A stretch of DNA of 64,000 nt from Halichondria panicea (lineage: Eukaryota; Porifera; Demospongiae; Suberitida; Halichondriidae): contig NC_087384.1 of assembly GCF_963675165.1 (NCBI RefSeq), positions 793,001-857,000 on the forward strand, in the 5' to 3' direction. Made by a program: the position numbers and the translations under genes. Positions 22,094-33,159 of the stretch are shown piece by piece. Positions within the stretch are counted from its first letter, which is position 1; each line of letters opens with the position of its first letter. The notes beneath the pieces are model-generated. The model saw nothing but the letters and a program-made list of their open reading frames with translations. It searched no databases and was not told where the DNA came from.

Positions 22094-25000
22094 CTACCAT
22101 TTAGGTTCATATCGATCCACAGTCTTACGGTTACGCTTAGGGTATACTTTAATCGCAGTTGCAGGTTTTGAGACAACACCTTGACTAGGGACGTCGACAG
22201 GTGGTTCTACACCAACTTCAGGTGACGGGGAGCTGTTTCCAGGAGTACTATCAGCTTGAGGTGCATACGGTGTGGTCAATTCGTCAGGAAGAATTGCATT
22301 CGGAATAGGGACCTCTTCTGGCTCGGTAGGTTCGTCTACTGTTCGGTTCCGAACCTGGTCCACATGACACCTTCGCACTTGACCATTCTGCATCTTCGCT
22401 CGAAACGATACTGGTCCTGTCTTTTCCTGTATCACACCCGGTAACCAACGATTTCCTGACTGGTAATTTCTGACATACACCAGATCTCCGGGCTCAAAAC
22501 TTCTTTCGCGAGCACGGTTGTCGTGTTGTTTCACCTGTTTTGCTTGTTGACGTTCAACTCTCTCTGCTGTGTTCGGTTTAAGCAGATCTAGACGAGATCG
22601 TGGTCGACGACCTAACAAAAGTTCACTTGGGGATTGTCCAGTGGTTGACTGTGCAGTTAACCTGTAAGCAAATAACACCGTTGCAAGTCTACTGCGCATC
22701 GAACCTTTTGTTTCCTTCTTAAGTCCCTTCTTAACTACTTGCACTGCTCGTTCAGCCAGGCCATTTGTAGAGGGGTGATAAGGGGCAGACAGAATTTGGT
22801 TGATACCATTTTTCTTCAGGAATCCTTTGAATTCTGCACTAGTGAAACATGTGCCATTGTCAGACACAACACACTCTGGTAGGCCAAATTGAGAAAACAA
22901 AAACCGTAGTTCTTCGATCACTACTCGGGATGTCGAGCCAGATGTTGGAATTGCTTCAATCCATTTTGAATGGGCATCAATGATAATCAAAAACATTTGT
23001 CCGTGAATGGGACCAGCATAATCGATATGCAATCTGGCCCACGGGCGTGTAGGCCAAGCCCAAGGATGGAGTGGGGCAACAGGTGGTTTTGACTGTTGTT
23101 GTTGACAGGGAATGCAATCTTGTACCGTCTCTTCGACGTCTTTCGAAATACCAGGCCACCACACATACATACGCGATAGTCCTTTCATGCGAGTGGTGCC
23201 AGGATGTCCTTCGTGCAGTTGTACGAGCACATCACCTCGGTAGGTCTTGGGTACCACCACACGATTTCCCCACAGCAAGCAACCATCATGTACTGAAAGT
23301 TCTTCTCGTCGCTCATAAAAGGGCATTAGACTGGTTTCCATGGCGGAACGGTGTGGCCATCCTTGTTGCACATACTGGTGAATAGTAGAGAGTTCTGGGT
23401 CTCGTCTGGTAGCCTCTTTGATATGTGCAGCCGTGATCGGTGAGGAATCGAGATGTTCCAGTAAGAGCACCAGTTCTGGTGGTGTTCGGTCATCAGGAAC
23501 AGTGTCAGTTAAGGGCAGACGACTCAAAGCATCTGCATTACCGTGAGCTGTAGTGTTTCGGAACTTCAGCTCGTACTCGTACATCGACAGTGCCAATGAC
23601 CATCGACGAATCCTTGCGGAGGCTTGTAATGAGGTTGGTTTCTGTCCACTCAGCAGGCTCAATAACGGTTTGTGATCCGTAATTAGAGTGAATTTTCGAC
23701 CAAATAGGTATGCATAGAATTTCTTTACTCCGAAAACACAGGACAGTCCTTCCTTTTCAAGCTGCGAGTAATTTCTTTCAGCCGAATTCAAAGTCCTAGA
23801 AGCATAGGCTATCGGTCTCTCGGTACCATCAGGCATTTGGTGAGCAAGTACGGCTCCAATTCCGTATGCAGAGGCATCGCAGGCCAGAACAATAGGTAAT
23901 TGGGGGTTGTAATGAGCTAACAGATTTGTTGATGTCAGCAGCTGTTTCGACCTGTTAAAAGCAAGTTCTTGCTCAGATGACCATTCCCATGGCACATCTT
24001 TGTTTAACAGCTTGTACAATGGTGTTAAGCGAGTGGCTAGATTCGGTAGGAACTTCCCATAATAAGAAATCAATCCAATGTAGGACCTCAGTTCCGTCAC
24101 ATTGGTAGGGGTAGGTGCTTGCTGGACAGCACGGACTTTCTCAGGTAAGGGTCGGATACCCTTAGCGTCAACCAGGTGACCCAAAAACTCGACAGATGGA
24201 GCCATGAACGTGCACTTGCCTCGTTTGGCTCGCAAACCAGCTTCGGATAGGCGTTTCAACACTTCCTCGAGTGATTTCAGGTTCTCCGCTTCGGTTGCAC
24301 TAGAGATCAAAATGTCGTCCAAATACACCACTACCCCAGCAATACCCTGTAGCAGGGTCTCCATGGTCTTCTGAAAAATGCCAGGGGCTGATGACACTCC
24401 AAAAGGTAATCTCGTGTATTGGAACAACCCTTTTAGGGTGTTGATTACCACATAGTTCTGAGATTGGGTGTCAAGCTTTAACTGTTGATAAGCTTGTGTC
24501 AGATCTAATTTAGTAAAGATCTTTCCGTCAGCCAGGGTTGCAAATAAATCTTCCACCTTCGGCAGGGGGTAACGATGGAGTTTAGAAACGGGGTTAACTG
24601 TCATTCGGAAATCGCCACATATTCTCACACTCGTTCGATCACTCTTTAACACTGCCACAATTGGTGCGGCCCATTCAGCATAGTCCACGGGCTTCAGAGT
24701 GCCTTCCTGAACCAGCCTCTCCAGTTCCTCTTCAACTTTCGTTCGCATAGCATATGGAAGACGTCTGGCTTTGTTAAAACGGGGAACAGCATCAGCGTCC
24801 ACTACAAGGGAGGCTTCTTGTCCCTGGTACGTACCCAGTCCTTTCTGGAACACATCGGGGTACTTGGCCAGTAAGTCCTGTAAACCTGGAGCTTGGGTAT
24901 AGTGAATGTTAGACCAATTCAACTTAATAGCATTTAGCCAGTTCCTGCCAAACAACAAAGGTCCATTCCCTTGAACAACAACAAGAGGTAAGGTCACCTT

Positions 25001-26086
25001 TTTGTTATCATACACAACCTCAACATCAAAACTTCCCATTACTACAAGGGGTTCCTTTGAGTAGGTCTGTAAGTTGATATCAGATGGGTCTAAGCTCCTC
25101 CCTGGCCACAACTGTTTGTACTGTGACTCTGATACTAGAGATACTGAGGCACCTGTGTCTAGTTCCATACACACAGTAGTACCCTCTATACTCACGGGTA
25201 CTTTTATTGGGGGCTGGTAGATCCTGTGGATTCCTCCAACTTCTTCTACCATCAGCAGGAAGTCTTCGTCATCTGATTCTCCAGACTCTCTTGCTTGGTT
25301 TATTCCAGCCCTTTTCTTATACTTGTCATGTCGGGGGAACTTCTTCGGGTTTGGGCGTCCCTTGGCAGCTCGACACATCTTTTGCAAGTGTCCCACTTTA
25401 TGACATCCTCTACACACAAAGTCCTTGTACGGGCAGTCATTGCCACTGTGACTCGTCTTGCCACATCGATAACACTTCGAGTTAGTTTTAATCGGTTTCG
25501 GCGTCTGTTTCTGGACGTAATGTACTCCTTCTTTATGGGATTCGCTTCCCATCTCACGAAGGTTCTTCTCTGCAGTCTCAGAACCTTGAGCAATCTGAAT
25601 AGCCGTAGCCAATGTCAGCTCTCGTTCTGCTAGCAGCTTCTTCTGTATGTAGGTGTCCTTGACTCCCCACACTAGCCTGTCACGTAGCACTTTGTCCAAT
25701 GCAGCACCGTAATTACAAAATTCGGCTAGCTTCCTCAGCGCAGCTACATAGTCAGCAATAGACTCTCCTTCTTTCTTCGCTCTAGAGTTGAATCGGAAAC
25801 GTTGCATGACTTCGGTAGGCCTCGGACTGTAGTGTGCAGTAAGCACTTCCACCAGCTCCTCAAATGTTTTCTCTGCAGGCCTTGCTGGTGCAATTAGACT
25901 TCGCAGCAGATTGTAGGCACTACGGCCCACTACTGCGAGAAAGGTAGCTCTCTTCTTCACAGCACTACCATCTCCAGTGATATCGTTCGCAACAAAAAAC
26001 TGTTCGAGTCTCTCCACATACTGCGGCCATTCCTCCAACGCTGGATCGAATTGCTCGAGGTGCCCAAGCAGTCCTGTAGCCATCAT
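22094..26086 (-). CDS. Gag-pol polyprotein of the Gypsy element
   Basis: A single frame of 1330 codons. In order it carries a gag domain (MQRFRFNSRAKKEGESIADY near residue 95), two zinc knuckles (CYRCGKTSHSGNDC and CRGCHKVGHLQKMC), an aspartic protease (LDTGASVSLVS) and a reverse transcriptase with YLDDILI. Next come RNase H (LACDASAYGIGAVLAHQ), the integrase zinc-binding segment and the integrase core (HIDYAGP, VVSDNGTCF, ST-NGLAERAVQ). A basic C-terminus without a chromodomain follows. The gag and pol parts are fused in one frame, as in several animal Gypsy clades. Confidence 0.93.
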   Translation of the reverse strand: MMATGLLGHLEQFDPALEEWPQYVERLEQFFVANDITGDGSAVKKRATFLAVVGRSAYNLLRSLIAPARPAEKTFEELVEVLTAHYSPRPTEVMQRFRFNSRAKKEGESIADYVAALRKLAEFCNYGAALDKVLRDRLVWGVKDTYIQKKLLAERELTLATAIQIAQGSETAEKNLREMGSESHKEGVHYVQKQTPKPIKTNSKCYRCGKTSHSGNDCPYKDFVCRGCHKVGHLQKMCRAAKGRPNPKKFPRHDKYKKRAGINQARESGESDDEDFLLMVEEVGGIHRIYQPPIKVPVSIEGTTVCMELDTGASVSLVSESQYKQLWPGRSLDPSDINLQTYSKEPLVVMGSFDVEVVYDNKKVTLPLVVVQGNGPLLFGRNWLNAIKLNWSNIHYTQAPGLQDLLAKYPDVFQKGLGTYQGQEASLVVDADAVPRFNKARRLPYAMRTKVEEELERLVQEGTLKPVDYAEWAAPIVAVLKSDRTSVRICGDFRMTVNPVSKLHRYPLPKVEDLFATLADGKIFTKLDLTQAYQQLKLDTQSQNYVVINTLKGLFQYTRLPFGVSSAPGIFQKTMETLLQGIAGVVVYLDDILISSATEAENLKSLEEVLKRLSEAGLRAKRGKCTFMAPSVEFLGHLVDAKGIRPLPEKVRAVQQAPTPTNVTELRSYIGLISYYGKFLPNLATRLTPLYKLLNKDVPWEWSSEQELAFNRSKQLLTSTNLLAHYNPQLPIVLACDASAYGIGAVLAHQMPDGTERPIAYASRTLNSAERNYSQLEKEGLSCVFGVKKFYAYLFGRKFTLITDHKPLLSLLSGQKPTSLQASARIRRWSLALSMYEYELKFRNTTAHGNADALSRLPLTDTVPDDRTPPELVLLLEHLDSSPITAAHIKEATRRDPELSTIHQYVQQGWPHRSAMETSLMPFYERREELSVHDGCLLWGNRVVVPKTYRGDVLVQLHEGHPGTTRMKGLSRMYVWWPGISKDVEETVQDCIPCQQQQSKPPVAPLHPWAWPTRPWARLHIDYAGPIHGQMFLIIIDAHSKWIEAIPTSGSTSRVVIEELRFLFSQFGLPECVVSDNGTCFTSAEFKGFLKKNGINQILSAPYHPSTNGLAERAVQVVKKGLKKETKGSMRSRLATVLFAYRLTAQSTTGQSPSELLLGRRPRSRLDLLKPNTAERVERQQAKQVKQHDNRARERSFEPGDLVYVRNYQSGNRWLPGVIQEKTGPVSFRAKMQNGQVRRCHVDQVRNRTVDEPTEPEEVPIPNAILPDELTTPYAPQADSTPGNSSPSPEVGVEPPVDVPSQGVVSKPATAIKVYPKRNRKTVDRYEPKW

Positions 26087-26114
26087 AGAGTTCTAACTCC
26101 TCGTCGCCAATTTA

Positions 26115-26261
26115 TGTCGTAACTTAGCTAGGTCTGGACTCACCGCTAAGTTACCAACTCAGTACTGGTTTACAGTTGACAGTTTAATAGAGACTAAAAA
26201 CATTGAGAACACACGTACATAAATAGTACACATAGAACAGGAAGTAAACTAAACCACAACA
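26115..26261 (-). repeat. 5' LTR of the Gypsy element
   Basis: This is the second 147-bp LTR, followed on its right by the TATAT target duplication and resumption of the satellite sequence. The element would be transcribed leftward from here. Confidence 0.92.
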
Positions 26262-27400
26262 TATATTGTGCAGTCTCCTTTATATTTACAGTCCTTCTAT
26301 TTCTAGCCATAGCTTCAGGGTATGTATAGAGTGACTGAGCCAGCTTACTATGGCTCAATATGTTGCTGTTATCCCGTGGATGAAGTTTCAGAATTTGTGT
26401 TAACGCAAATCCTGAAACTATATTGTGCAGTCTCCTTTATATTTACAGTCCTTCTATTTCTAGCCATAGCTTCAGGGTATGTATAGAGTGACTGAGCCAG
26501 CTTACTGTGGCTCAATGTGCTGCTGTTATCCCGTGGATGAAGTTTCAGGATTTGTGTTAACGCAAATCCTGAAACTACATTGTGCTGTCTCCTTTATATT
26601 TACAATCCTTCTATTTCTAGCCATAGCTTCAGGGTATGTATAGAGTGACTGAGCCAGCTTACTGTGGCTCAATATGTTGCTGTTATCCCGTGGATGAAGT
26701 TTCAGAATTTGTGTTAACGCAAATCCTGAAACTACATTGTGCAGTCTCCTTTATATTTACAGTCCTTTTATTTCTAGCCATAGCTTCAGGGTATGTATAG
26801 AGTGACTGAGCCAGCTTACTGTGGCTCAATGTGTTGCTGTTATCCCGTGGATGAAGTTTCAGGATTTGTGTTAACGCAAATCCTGAAACTACATTGTGCA
26901 GTCTCCTTTATATTTACAGTCCTTCTATTTCTAGCCATAGCTTCAGGGTATGTATAGAGTGACTGAGCCAGCTTACTGTGGCTCAATATGTTGCTGTTAT
27001 CCCATGGATGAAGTTTCAGGATTTGCGTTAACGCAAATCCTGAAACAAATTTTGGACACTTTCTGTTAAATTGTACAGTCCTTCTATTTCTAGCCATTGC
27101 TTCAGGGTATGTATAGAGTGACTGAGCCAGCTTACTGTGGCTCAATGTGTTGCTGTTATCCCATGGATGAAGTTTCAGGATTTGCGTTAACGCAAATCCT
27201 GAAACAAATTTTGGACACTTTCTGTTAAATTTACAGTTCCTTCTATTTCTAGCCATTGCTTCAGGGTGTGTATAGAGTGACTGAGCCAGCTTACTGTGGC
27301 TCTATGTGTTGCTGTTATCCCGTGGATGAAGTTTCAGGATTTGCGTTAACGCAAATCCTGAAACGACTTTGTGCAGTCTCTTTTAAATTTACAGTCCCTC
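26262..27400. repeat. 157-bp satellite units, right block of the left arm
   Basis: About seven head-to-tail units follow the Gypsy element with a period of about 157 bases (for example AAGTTTC at 26540, 26697 and 26854). The later units carry the perfect 34-bp palindrome centred on GTTAAC; two units have the variant GGACACTTTCTGTTAAAT in place of the usual CAGTCTCC segment. Open reading frames across the array are repeat artefacts. Confidence 0.9.
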
Positions 27401-28410
27401 CAGCCATGCTTTAATGCTTTGTGCATGCATTTAATTATGTCATGAAGACAATTAAACATACTAATTAATATGCATGAACGTCACACACATAATTATATGC
27501 ATGGTAATTCTGCCCCAGGTCACAATCTTCACGAACATAAGACACTACTGCATCTCTGTATTGGAGCTTGTAAACCTATATTATTATTAGAGAGATCGTT
27601 AATTTATAGAAATACAAAATATACCTCTGGGATGAGGTAATTTGTGCAGATTGTGACATGTATTTGCCTTAGCCTGTTGAATTTGGCAATAGGTTGCAAT
27701 CTTCAAAACACAATAGTGAGCTCATAAGAGGTTTGCAAGACCCAACAGGATACAATGCACATGCACTGCTTCCTCAGCTGCTCCTCCGTCATTTCGATCA
27801 TTCGTGCTGTAGCTATACCCAAGCACTTTGATTTGCATCACTGACGGAACGCAACATTATTATTATTATTCAAGCTTTACAGTCACAGTGTAAGGTGATG
27901 ATGCAAAAGAAATGGCTTGGAAAATTGTGACTGACAGACGTGCAGGCATCACTAACATGATGCCCCTGAGTATACTTAATGGGGACAAAATTAAGATCGA
28001 GAGATGGATAAATTGACAACACTAGCTATAGTTCTGGTAAGTTCTTATGCAGTTCGCGATACATCTGTTACAGGGACTGAATTTGAGAACCGAAGTGCAT
28101 GGTTTTCTGTGAAGTGCATGACGAGTTAGGTGATACGAAGTAGGTAGATCTAGGTAGTGGGAAGATCGAGCATTTCAAAGCCTTACTATATGGTTGAAAT
28201 AGAAGTGACGGGTGGTATTGTAGTGCGATACATTGTGTACAAGTTTGTTAAGTTATCGAACGAGTTTTTCTACTTGAAGCATTCTTGGTGACAAACTTGA
28301 TGTACTTGGTTTTGTCAAAGTTGTCAGCTGACTGTTGTATATCACAAAGAACATGTAATTCGAGCCAGTATACATTACGTATCGGATTGTTCACCCGCTA
28401 ACAGGGAACA

Positions 28411-28457
<47 letters not shown>

Positions 28458-29330
28458 ATGAAACGTTGTTGCAATAGTAATTCAACTCAGTTTGAGCACA
28501 TGATACGTCTATCTTTGTAGTTCATATCCCAGTTTTGTAGTATATATTTGGTAGCTTTACGTTGGGGTTTTTTTCGAGGCGAGTTATATGTCTTGCGTTG
28601 TAGCAAAGGCGTATGAATATATATCTCTTTATACACCCTTGGTTGTAGTATAATTATATATGTTTGGATGCCACACCACTTGAGAAAAATATGAGAAGTG
28701 AGATAATTATAACCAACGTTAAGTAGAGAAGTCTTTTGGTGGGGACAGGTTGGCTGCCACAAATGCATTTATCAAGTTTCCATGCAGGTCACCATGAATC
28801 ATCAGAATGCACAAACTTCAATGTCTTTGTTCGGATATGTTGCAGTGAGCAGGGAAGAAGGCTGTACGCATGTATGTGTGTGTATATGTAGTTCAGGGTT
28901 AGAATCATGCGAAGGAAAATTTTATCCATGAACCGATTCATTATGCTCATAGATGTATACCACTATATATGCAGCTTACTATACAGCCGACACAGCACTG
29001 CATGTACTGCATTTCTACAGCTGCTTTTTATTCTCATAAAGATTTGCATGCCATTATACTCACATGCAGTCACACAAAAAAAGTTCGCCCAATAAGCTAT
29101 TATATATGCGCATAATTGTGCAAGTATACAATCGACAACCTATAGTTAGAAACGAATGCAGTGCAATTATGAATGTGGAACATCTTTTTACTGATTTCCA
29201 TGTTGCTGGCCGTTACACTGATCACAAAAATGCTGATGTGTAATACAGAATGGTGAAAGATTGATCATCATATCTATACAATTACAATTATAAGTGCACA
29301 TAAATTTAAATAATTATACCCTGTATATAC
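27401..29330. other. Unique part of the left inverted-repeat arm
   Basis: No gene was recognised. The sequence is matched by the right arm (54768-56580 and 58140-58260) in reverse complement. Short open frames here are interrupted in the other arm, which argues against coding. Confidence 0.5.
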
Positions 29331-29785
29331 ACACACAATTAAGTGCAACACCACAAGCAATTTGATAATGTGGGAATATTAGGTGATTTGAAAAGAATAA
29401 TAGACTGTTAACTTGAGCATAAAAGAATACTCATGCATGATAGGCAATATCTCGGGCATATACTCTACCAACCCTATAGCTACTGTATATAATTATTTTA
29501 GTGGTAATAATTATTATAGTCAACGTTACGAGCATTACCATCAAGTCCATAACATGCAGAAGGCAGTATAATGAATGTGTTGCGAGCATTAAACATAATT
29601 ATGTGAGAGTTGATCAATAATTATTTGCAACCATAAAATCGCAAAACCTAAATTATTACTAGCAAATACACCCGATCCTTGCCAAAACGCAATAGTTAGA
29701 TCACAAGGGGTAAATTTTCTGCTGATTTGGTTCATTCGTAAAGGTTATTCACCCATATTCTATTCTATATTCTACGATAATATTA
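29331..29785. other. AT-rich intergenic DNA
   Basis: No feature was recognised. The inner boundary of the left arm is at about 29330. Confidence 0.4.
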
Positions 29786-29868
29786 TACCGTATAGCGGGA
29801 AATTTTCGTGAGATGCAAAATTTTGTGTTTTTCGAGGGCAGAGAAGTTAACGGGGAAATTAAGTTATA

Positions 29869-29983
29869 GTTAGAACATGGGCATGAGGTATCTATGTGTT
29901 ATAGTGTCCCAAAGCTCGAGGGCTTTAGCCCGAGGGATGAGGGACACTATAACCATAGATACCGAATGCACATGTTCTAACTG
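29869..29983. repeat. 115-bp foldback element
   Basis: AGTTAGAACATG at the left end and CATGTTCTAACT at the right end are inverted. Inside them GGTATCTAT / ATAGATACC and TATAGTGTCCC / GGGACACTATA pair, around a centre CTCGAGGGCTTTAGCCCGAG. It has no coding capacity. The window's first 40 bases carry a similar centre. Confidence 0.75.
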
Positions 29984-30607
29984 ATTTAGATCCCAAAACC
30001 TATTGGCTACTAGAAATGCACTAGCTTAGCAATAGTCAACCTATATAAACAGCCAACCTAGCAACTGCATCATTATTCTTTTGAAAACTAATATCTGAAG
30101 TTGGCATCTCTGTGTCTCTACTAAATCTGTGGTCTCTACTCAAGTCAACCCTGTTCCTCCACCTCAGTTGATGGACAAAATTATAGTCCTAGCTCCACCC
30201 ACAAAACGGAAACATCCAGCTCCTCCCCCAGTTTTGTAGCAAACAAGCCCAGCACACTTCCCAAGAAACAAGCGGCTCTCATACTACTCTCACAAAGCGA
30301 AAGGAAGACACCTATAAGCTATAATTTGCAGCAAACAAGCCCAGCAAACGGGAGCGGCTCCTATACTACTCTTGAACAAAGAGAAAGGAACTTTAGCAAG
30401 AAGCCAAAGCTAGAATCCCAGCACTTCCATACATCCAGCTCCTCCCCCATGCAGCCTTGCAGCAAAAAAGCACAGCACACTGCCCAAAAAACGAGCGTCT
30501 CCTACTACTTTCGAACAAAGACAAAAAAAGAAACTAGAGCTTCTCTCTTTCATTCTAGTTCTGTTATTATATTACTAGACAAAGCAATAATTTTTATGTG
30601 TATCTTC

Positions 30608-30706
30608 TAGCCTCGATCCCAGGCCGAGTTTTCGCTTTTATAACGGTTAGGTGAACAATTTGCCTAACCGTTATAAAAGCGAAAACTCGGCCTGGGATCG
30701 AGGCTA
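30608..30706. mobile_element. Complete TAGCCTCG palindromic mini-element
   Basis: This is a 99-bp near-perfect palindrome. TAGCCTCGATCCCAGGCCGA at the left is mirrored by TCGGCCTGGGATCGAGGCTA at the right, around a short GTGAACAATTTGC centre. It is flanked by the direct repeat GTGTATCTTC (30598-30607 and 30707-30716), a 10-bp target duplication. It is the reference copy for the partial ones at 4954-5110, 7272-7283 and 8242-8296. Confidence 0.85.
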
Positions 30707-30988
30707 GTGTATCTTCTTGTAAATCACAATACAATGTACAATGTTGTAGTTTGTAGCCGAGAGCAATCTATAGTACCGGTACTATAGCTCATAGTTCCCT
30801 GCTAAATACACTCAAATGGGATCTAAAACTGGGATAAACTCCCACCCACTGGTATTTCACATTGGTGGGTGTCGTTTCCTGGCATTCAACCGCGAATATT
30901 AGAACCCACGAGCAATTCCGCTAACTATAAGGGCTCTGAAGCCAAATAGCGAAAATTTGCACACGCAAACATTTCTCACTATAAGGTA

Positions 30989-32489
30989 CCTAGTCTGTGC
31001 TGGTATCTGATATAACGGTAAGAACATAGATTTAATTCTGTCTCAACGTCATGAACAGTCACAATCAATGGAATCTGTGTTCTGTGACATGTTAGATGAC
31101 GGTGCTTGTAGTATCAGCTACGTTGCATGGATTCAAGTTGTAACGAGGAATTCTCCCAAAACAATATGCCTCAAATGGTGAAGTATAAAAAATTGCATAT
31201 TTGAGTGCATACATGTATAAGCTAGGTGAACGAAAATACAAATTACCCCGTTCGTGTGTTGAGTTATGTCCCAATATTGGTGTTTGTGTGTGTTAGTGTG
31301 TGTGCATGTGGTCACAAAAATGAGCTGTTCTATATATATACATGCACTTTAACATGAACTGCTTTAACTGCTAATGATTGAGACTGTCCATATATATTAT
31401 AGTTATAGTTGAAACTTGTAGGCGATCTTAAGTTCTAAGGCGACAAAAAACAACTATAATCGTTGCTTTATAGATTCACGATCGTTCCCAATTCACGATC
31501 ATTCCCCGTAATGATATATAAAGATATTACGATAAAAAGTTACTGTATCCGTTTTTCCGTTTGCAATGAAGCTCAACCAACGCACGGGGTGAATGATCTA
31601 TGAGCATCTTGTTTGTGCATGCATGGTCTCATTCTCAGTATAAAACTCTCACTATTTCAGCTCTCTGACTGACTGACTGAGTACGGCCACCTCAATAATT
31701 ATATACCGGCCATTTAGTTTAGCACAGATTGCTATATATAGCTAGATTTTTACTGCACAAAACTCGCCCTGAAATGCGGCCACTCGCTATTCCGTATATA
31801 TACTGGCCATGCAGTATTGACTGCCCCAAACTAGGTTCTTAATGTTTATTACGGCCGGATATGACGTTTGGGTGTGGTTTGGCAGGATTATACTTAAATA
31901 GAAACCGCAAAATTAGTTATTAGATCTAAGGTAGGGTTAGCCGCAGCTATTTTTTGAAATGCGGCCACCTCGATATTCCGGCAAAGCTGCACAAGGGTGG
32001 CTGGATTAACGAGAGTCTAGTATTACTGTATGCCTCTGCATAAAGATGTCTACATTGCTTATACAGTATTGTTTAATGCATGGACAGACCTATTGACAAA
32101 TCAGTGTTGTATGATTTGGTATATATAGACAGGGAGATGTCTCTATAATAGCTACCCAGTTGTATTCAACCTCCTCATTGTCAACCGCACACTCTGCATG
32201 TCCTTATTTTGACTTTATCTTGTCTCAAAGAGTGCGATGAGATCTTTCATCCTGCATGTGCATGAAAGCCATTATAATAATTATTATATACTGAGCCAGA
32301 AGAGGAACCGAATATATGCATCTCTTAAGAAGTACATTTATAATTGTACATGCATTGCATGCGTATAATAGTTATAATTCTTATACTTTTATGCATGCAT
32401 GGTTGCCATTATAAGTATATATACTCCCTTTTGCAGCTCACTTGGAAGTTTTGGGAAAATAGTAAATTGCAAAAAAACCACTTGAGATA
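30989..32489. other. Gene-poor DNA with a decayed pogo-like repeat
   Basis: Between about 31685 and 32025 the phrases GCGGCCACCTCGATATTCCG and GGCTGGATTAACGAGAGTCT match 54695-54765 and are typical of pogo/Tigger-like ends. Nothing coding was recognised. Confidence 0.4.
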
Positions 32490-33159
32490 CAGTGCCTGTA
32501 ATCTAGGGAGTAGAATACAAACATTTGTACTTAAGTGTATCTTAAGTTTGGAATATTTCTAAGAAATAATGCTAGTACCATTGTGTAGGTGAATGAATAA
32601 GCTACAAACATATTCAAAAATATCTCTCTAAAACATTGTTATAGTGGAAAATCATTTAGGTGAAATGATTGTAAAAAATGTATGTAACATCAATTATCTC
32701 TGGAAGTTAGAAAAATTGCTTCTACCAAAAGATAGACAATTTATTAACAATTATACATGTGTAAAATTTACCTGAAATCTCTCCCTAAGCGAAAAGGCAC
32801 CCAAAAACACACATAATGGAGTACGAAACAGCGTGTGTACTTATGTAACCGATTTTAATTCATGCATATATGTTAGCTCAACTATCCACTGATGTTAATG
32901 CCAGAGTTCCAGACCTTAGCCGACAACGGTTGGTGTTTTTCCTCCCTAAGCTTTTGCTCACTATAATAATTTGTTGCTGTTGTAAAAGCAACCACATACC
33001 CACCACCTCAGGTTGCCATGGAAACATTTTTGGATATGTTGAAGCTCAAGCATTCACCTACACTTTGGTATCATCAAAATTTCAGAAATGTTTTAAGGTC
33101 AAGATATTCACATTTATGTACCAAAATGTGGTATTCTACTCCCTAGGTTACAGGCACTG
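32490..33159. mobile_element. 670-bp TIR element
   Basis: CAGTGCCTGTAATCTAGGGA at the left and TCCCTAGGTTACAGGCACTG at the right are inverted, and the similarity runs about 33 bp inward (AGTAGAATAC / GTATTCTACT). No transposase is present. No clear target duplication was found. It is probably a hAT- or CACTA-unlike MITE of unknown superfamily. Confidence 0.75.

Larger units (their letters stand above)
21845..26261 (-). mobile_element. Gypsy-type LTR retrotransposon, looks whole
   Basis: Two LTRs of 147 bp (21845-21991 and 26115-26261) appear identical by eye and are flanked by TATAT duplications (21840-21844 and 26262-26266). They bracket one long gag-pol frame on the minus strand. A purine-rich tract adjoins the inner edge of the LTR at 21992-22010, and a primer-binding-like TTGGCGACGAGGAG lies inside the other. 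I see no obvious breaks. Identical LTRs imply a recent insertion. It landed in a 157-bp satellite unit. Confidence 0.92.
20590..29330. repeat. Left arm of a very large inverted repeat
   Basis: This arm matches 54768-59085 in reverse complement. Examples are the LINE-end segment (20615-20735 with 58985-59080), GGATGGATGGCCGGATAC-type sequence (about 20860 with 58815), the satellite units, ATTTAATTATGTCATGAAGA (27430 with 58185), and a long unique stretch (27480-29330 with 54768-56580). The left arm is longer because it contains a Gypsy element and more satellite units. The arms differ by scattered substitutions and small indels. The interior is about 25 kb. It could be an inverted segmental duplication or two opposite insertions of one long repeat family. 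Confidence 0.85.
29786..30988. mobile_element. MITE copy interrupted by other elements
   Basis: The left end (CCGTATAGCGGGAAATTTTC, then GTGAGATGCAAAATTTTG) and the right part (GCGAATATTAGAACCCACGA to CACTATAAGGTACC) match the two halves of the intact copy at 61307-61542. About 0.95 kb is inserted between them, including a foldback at 29869-29983, diverged AGCAAACAAGCCCAGCA repeats (30240-30530) and the palindrome at 30608-30706. Confidence 0.7.

Noticed and set aside
22256-25633. Plus-strand open frames across the Gypsy element
   Set aside because: They are shadows of the minus-strand gag-pol frame.
20960-27400. Regular repeats with palindromes, CRISPR-like at first sight
   Set aside because: The whole 157-bp unit is repeated without variable spacers, the setting is eukaryotic and there are no cas genes.
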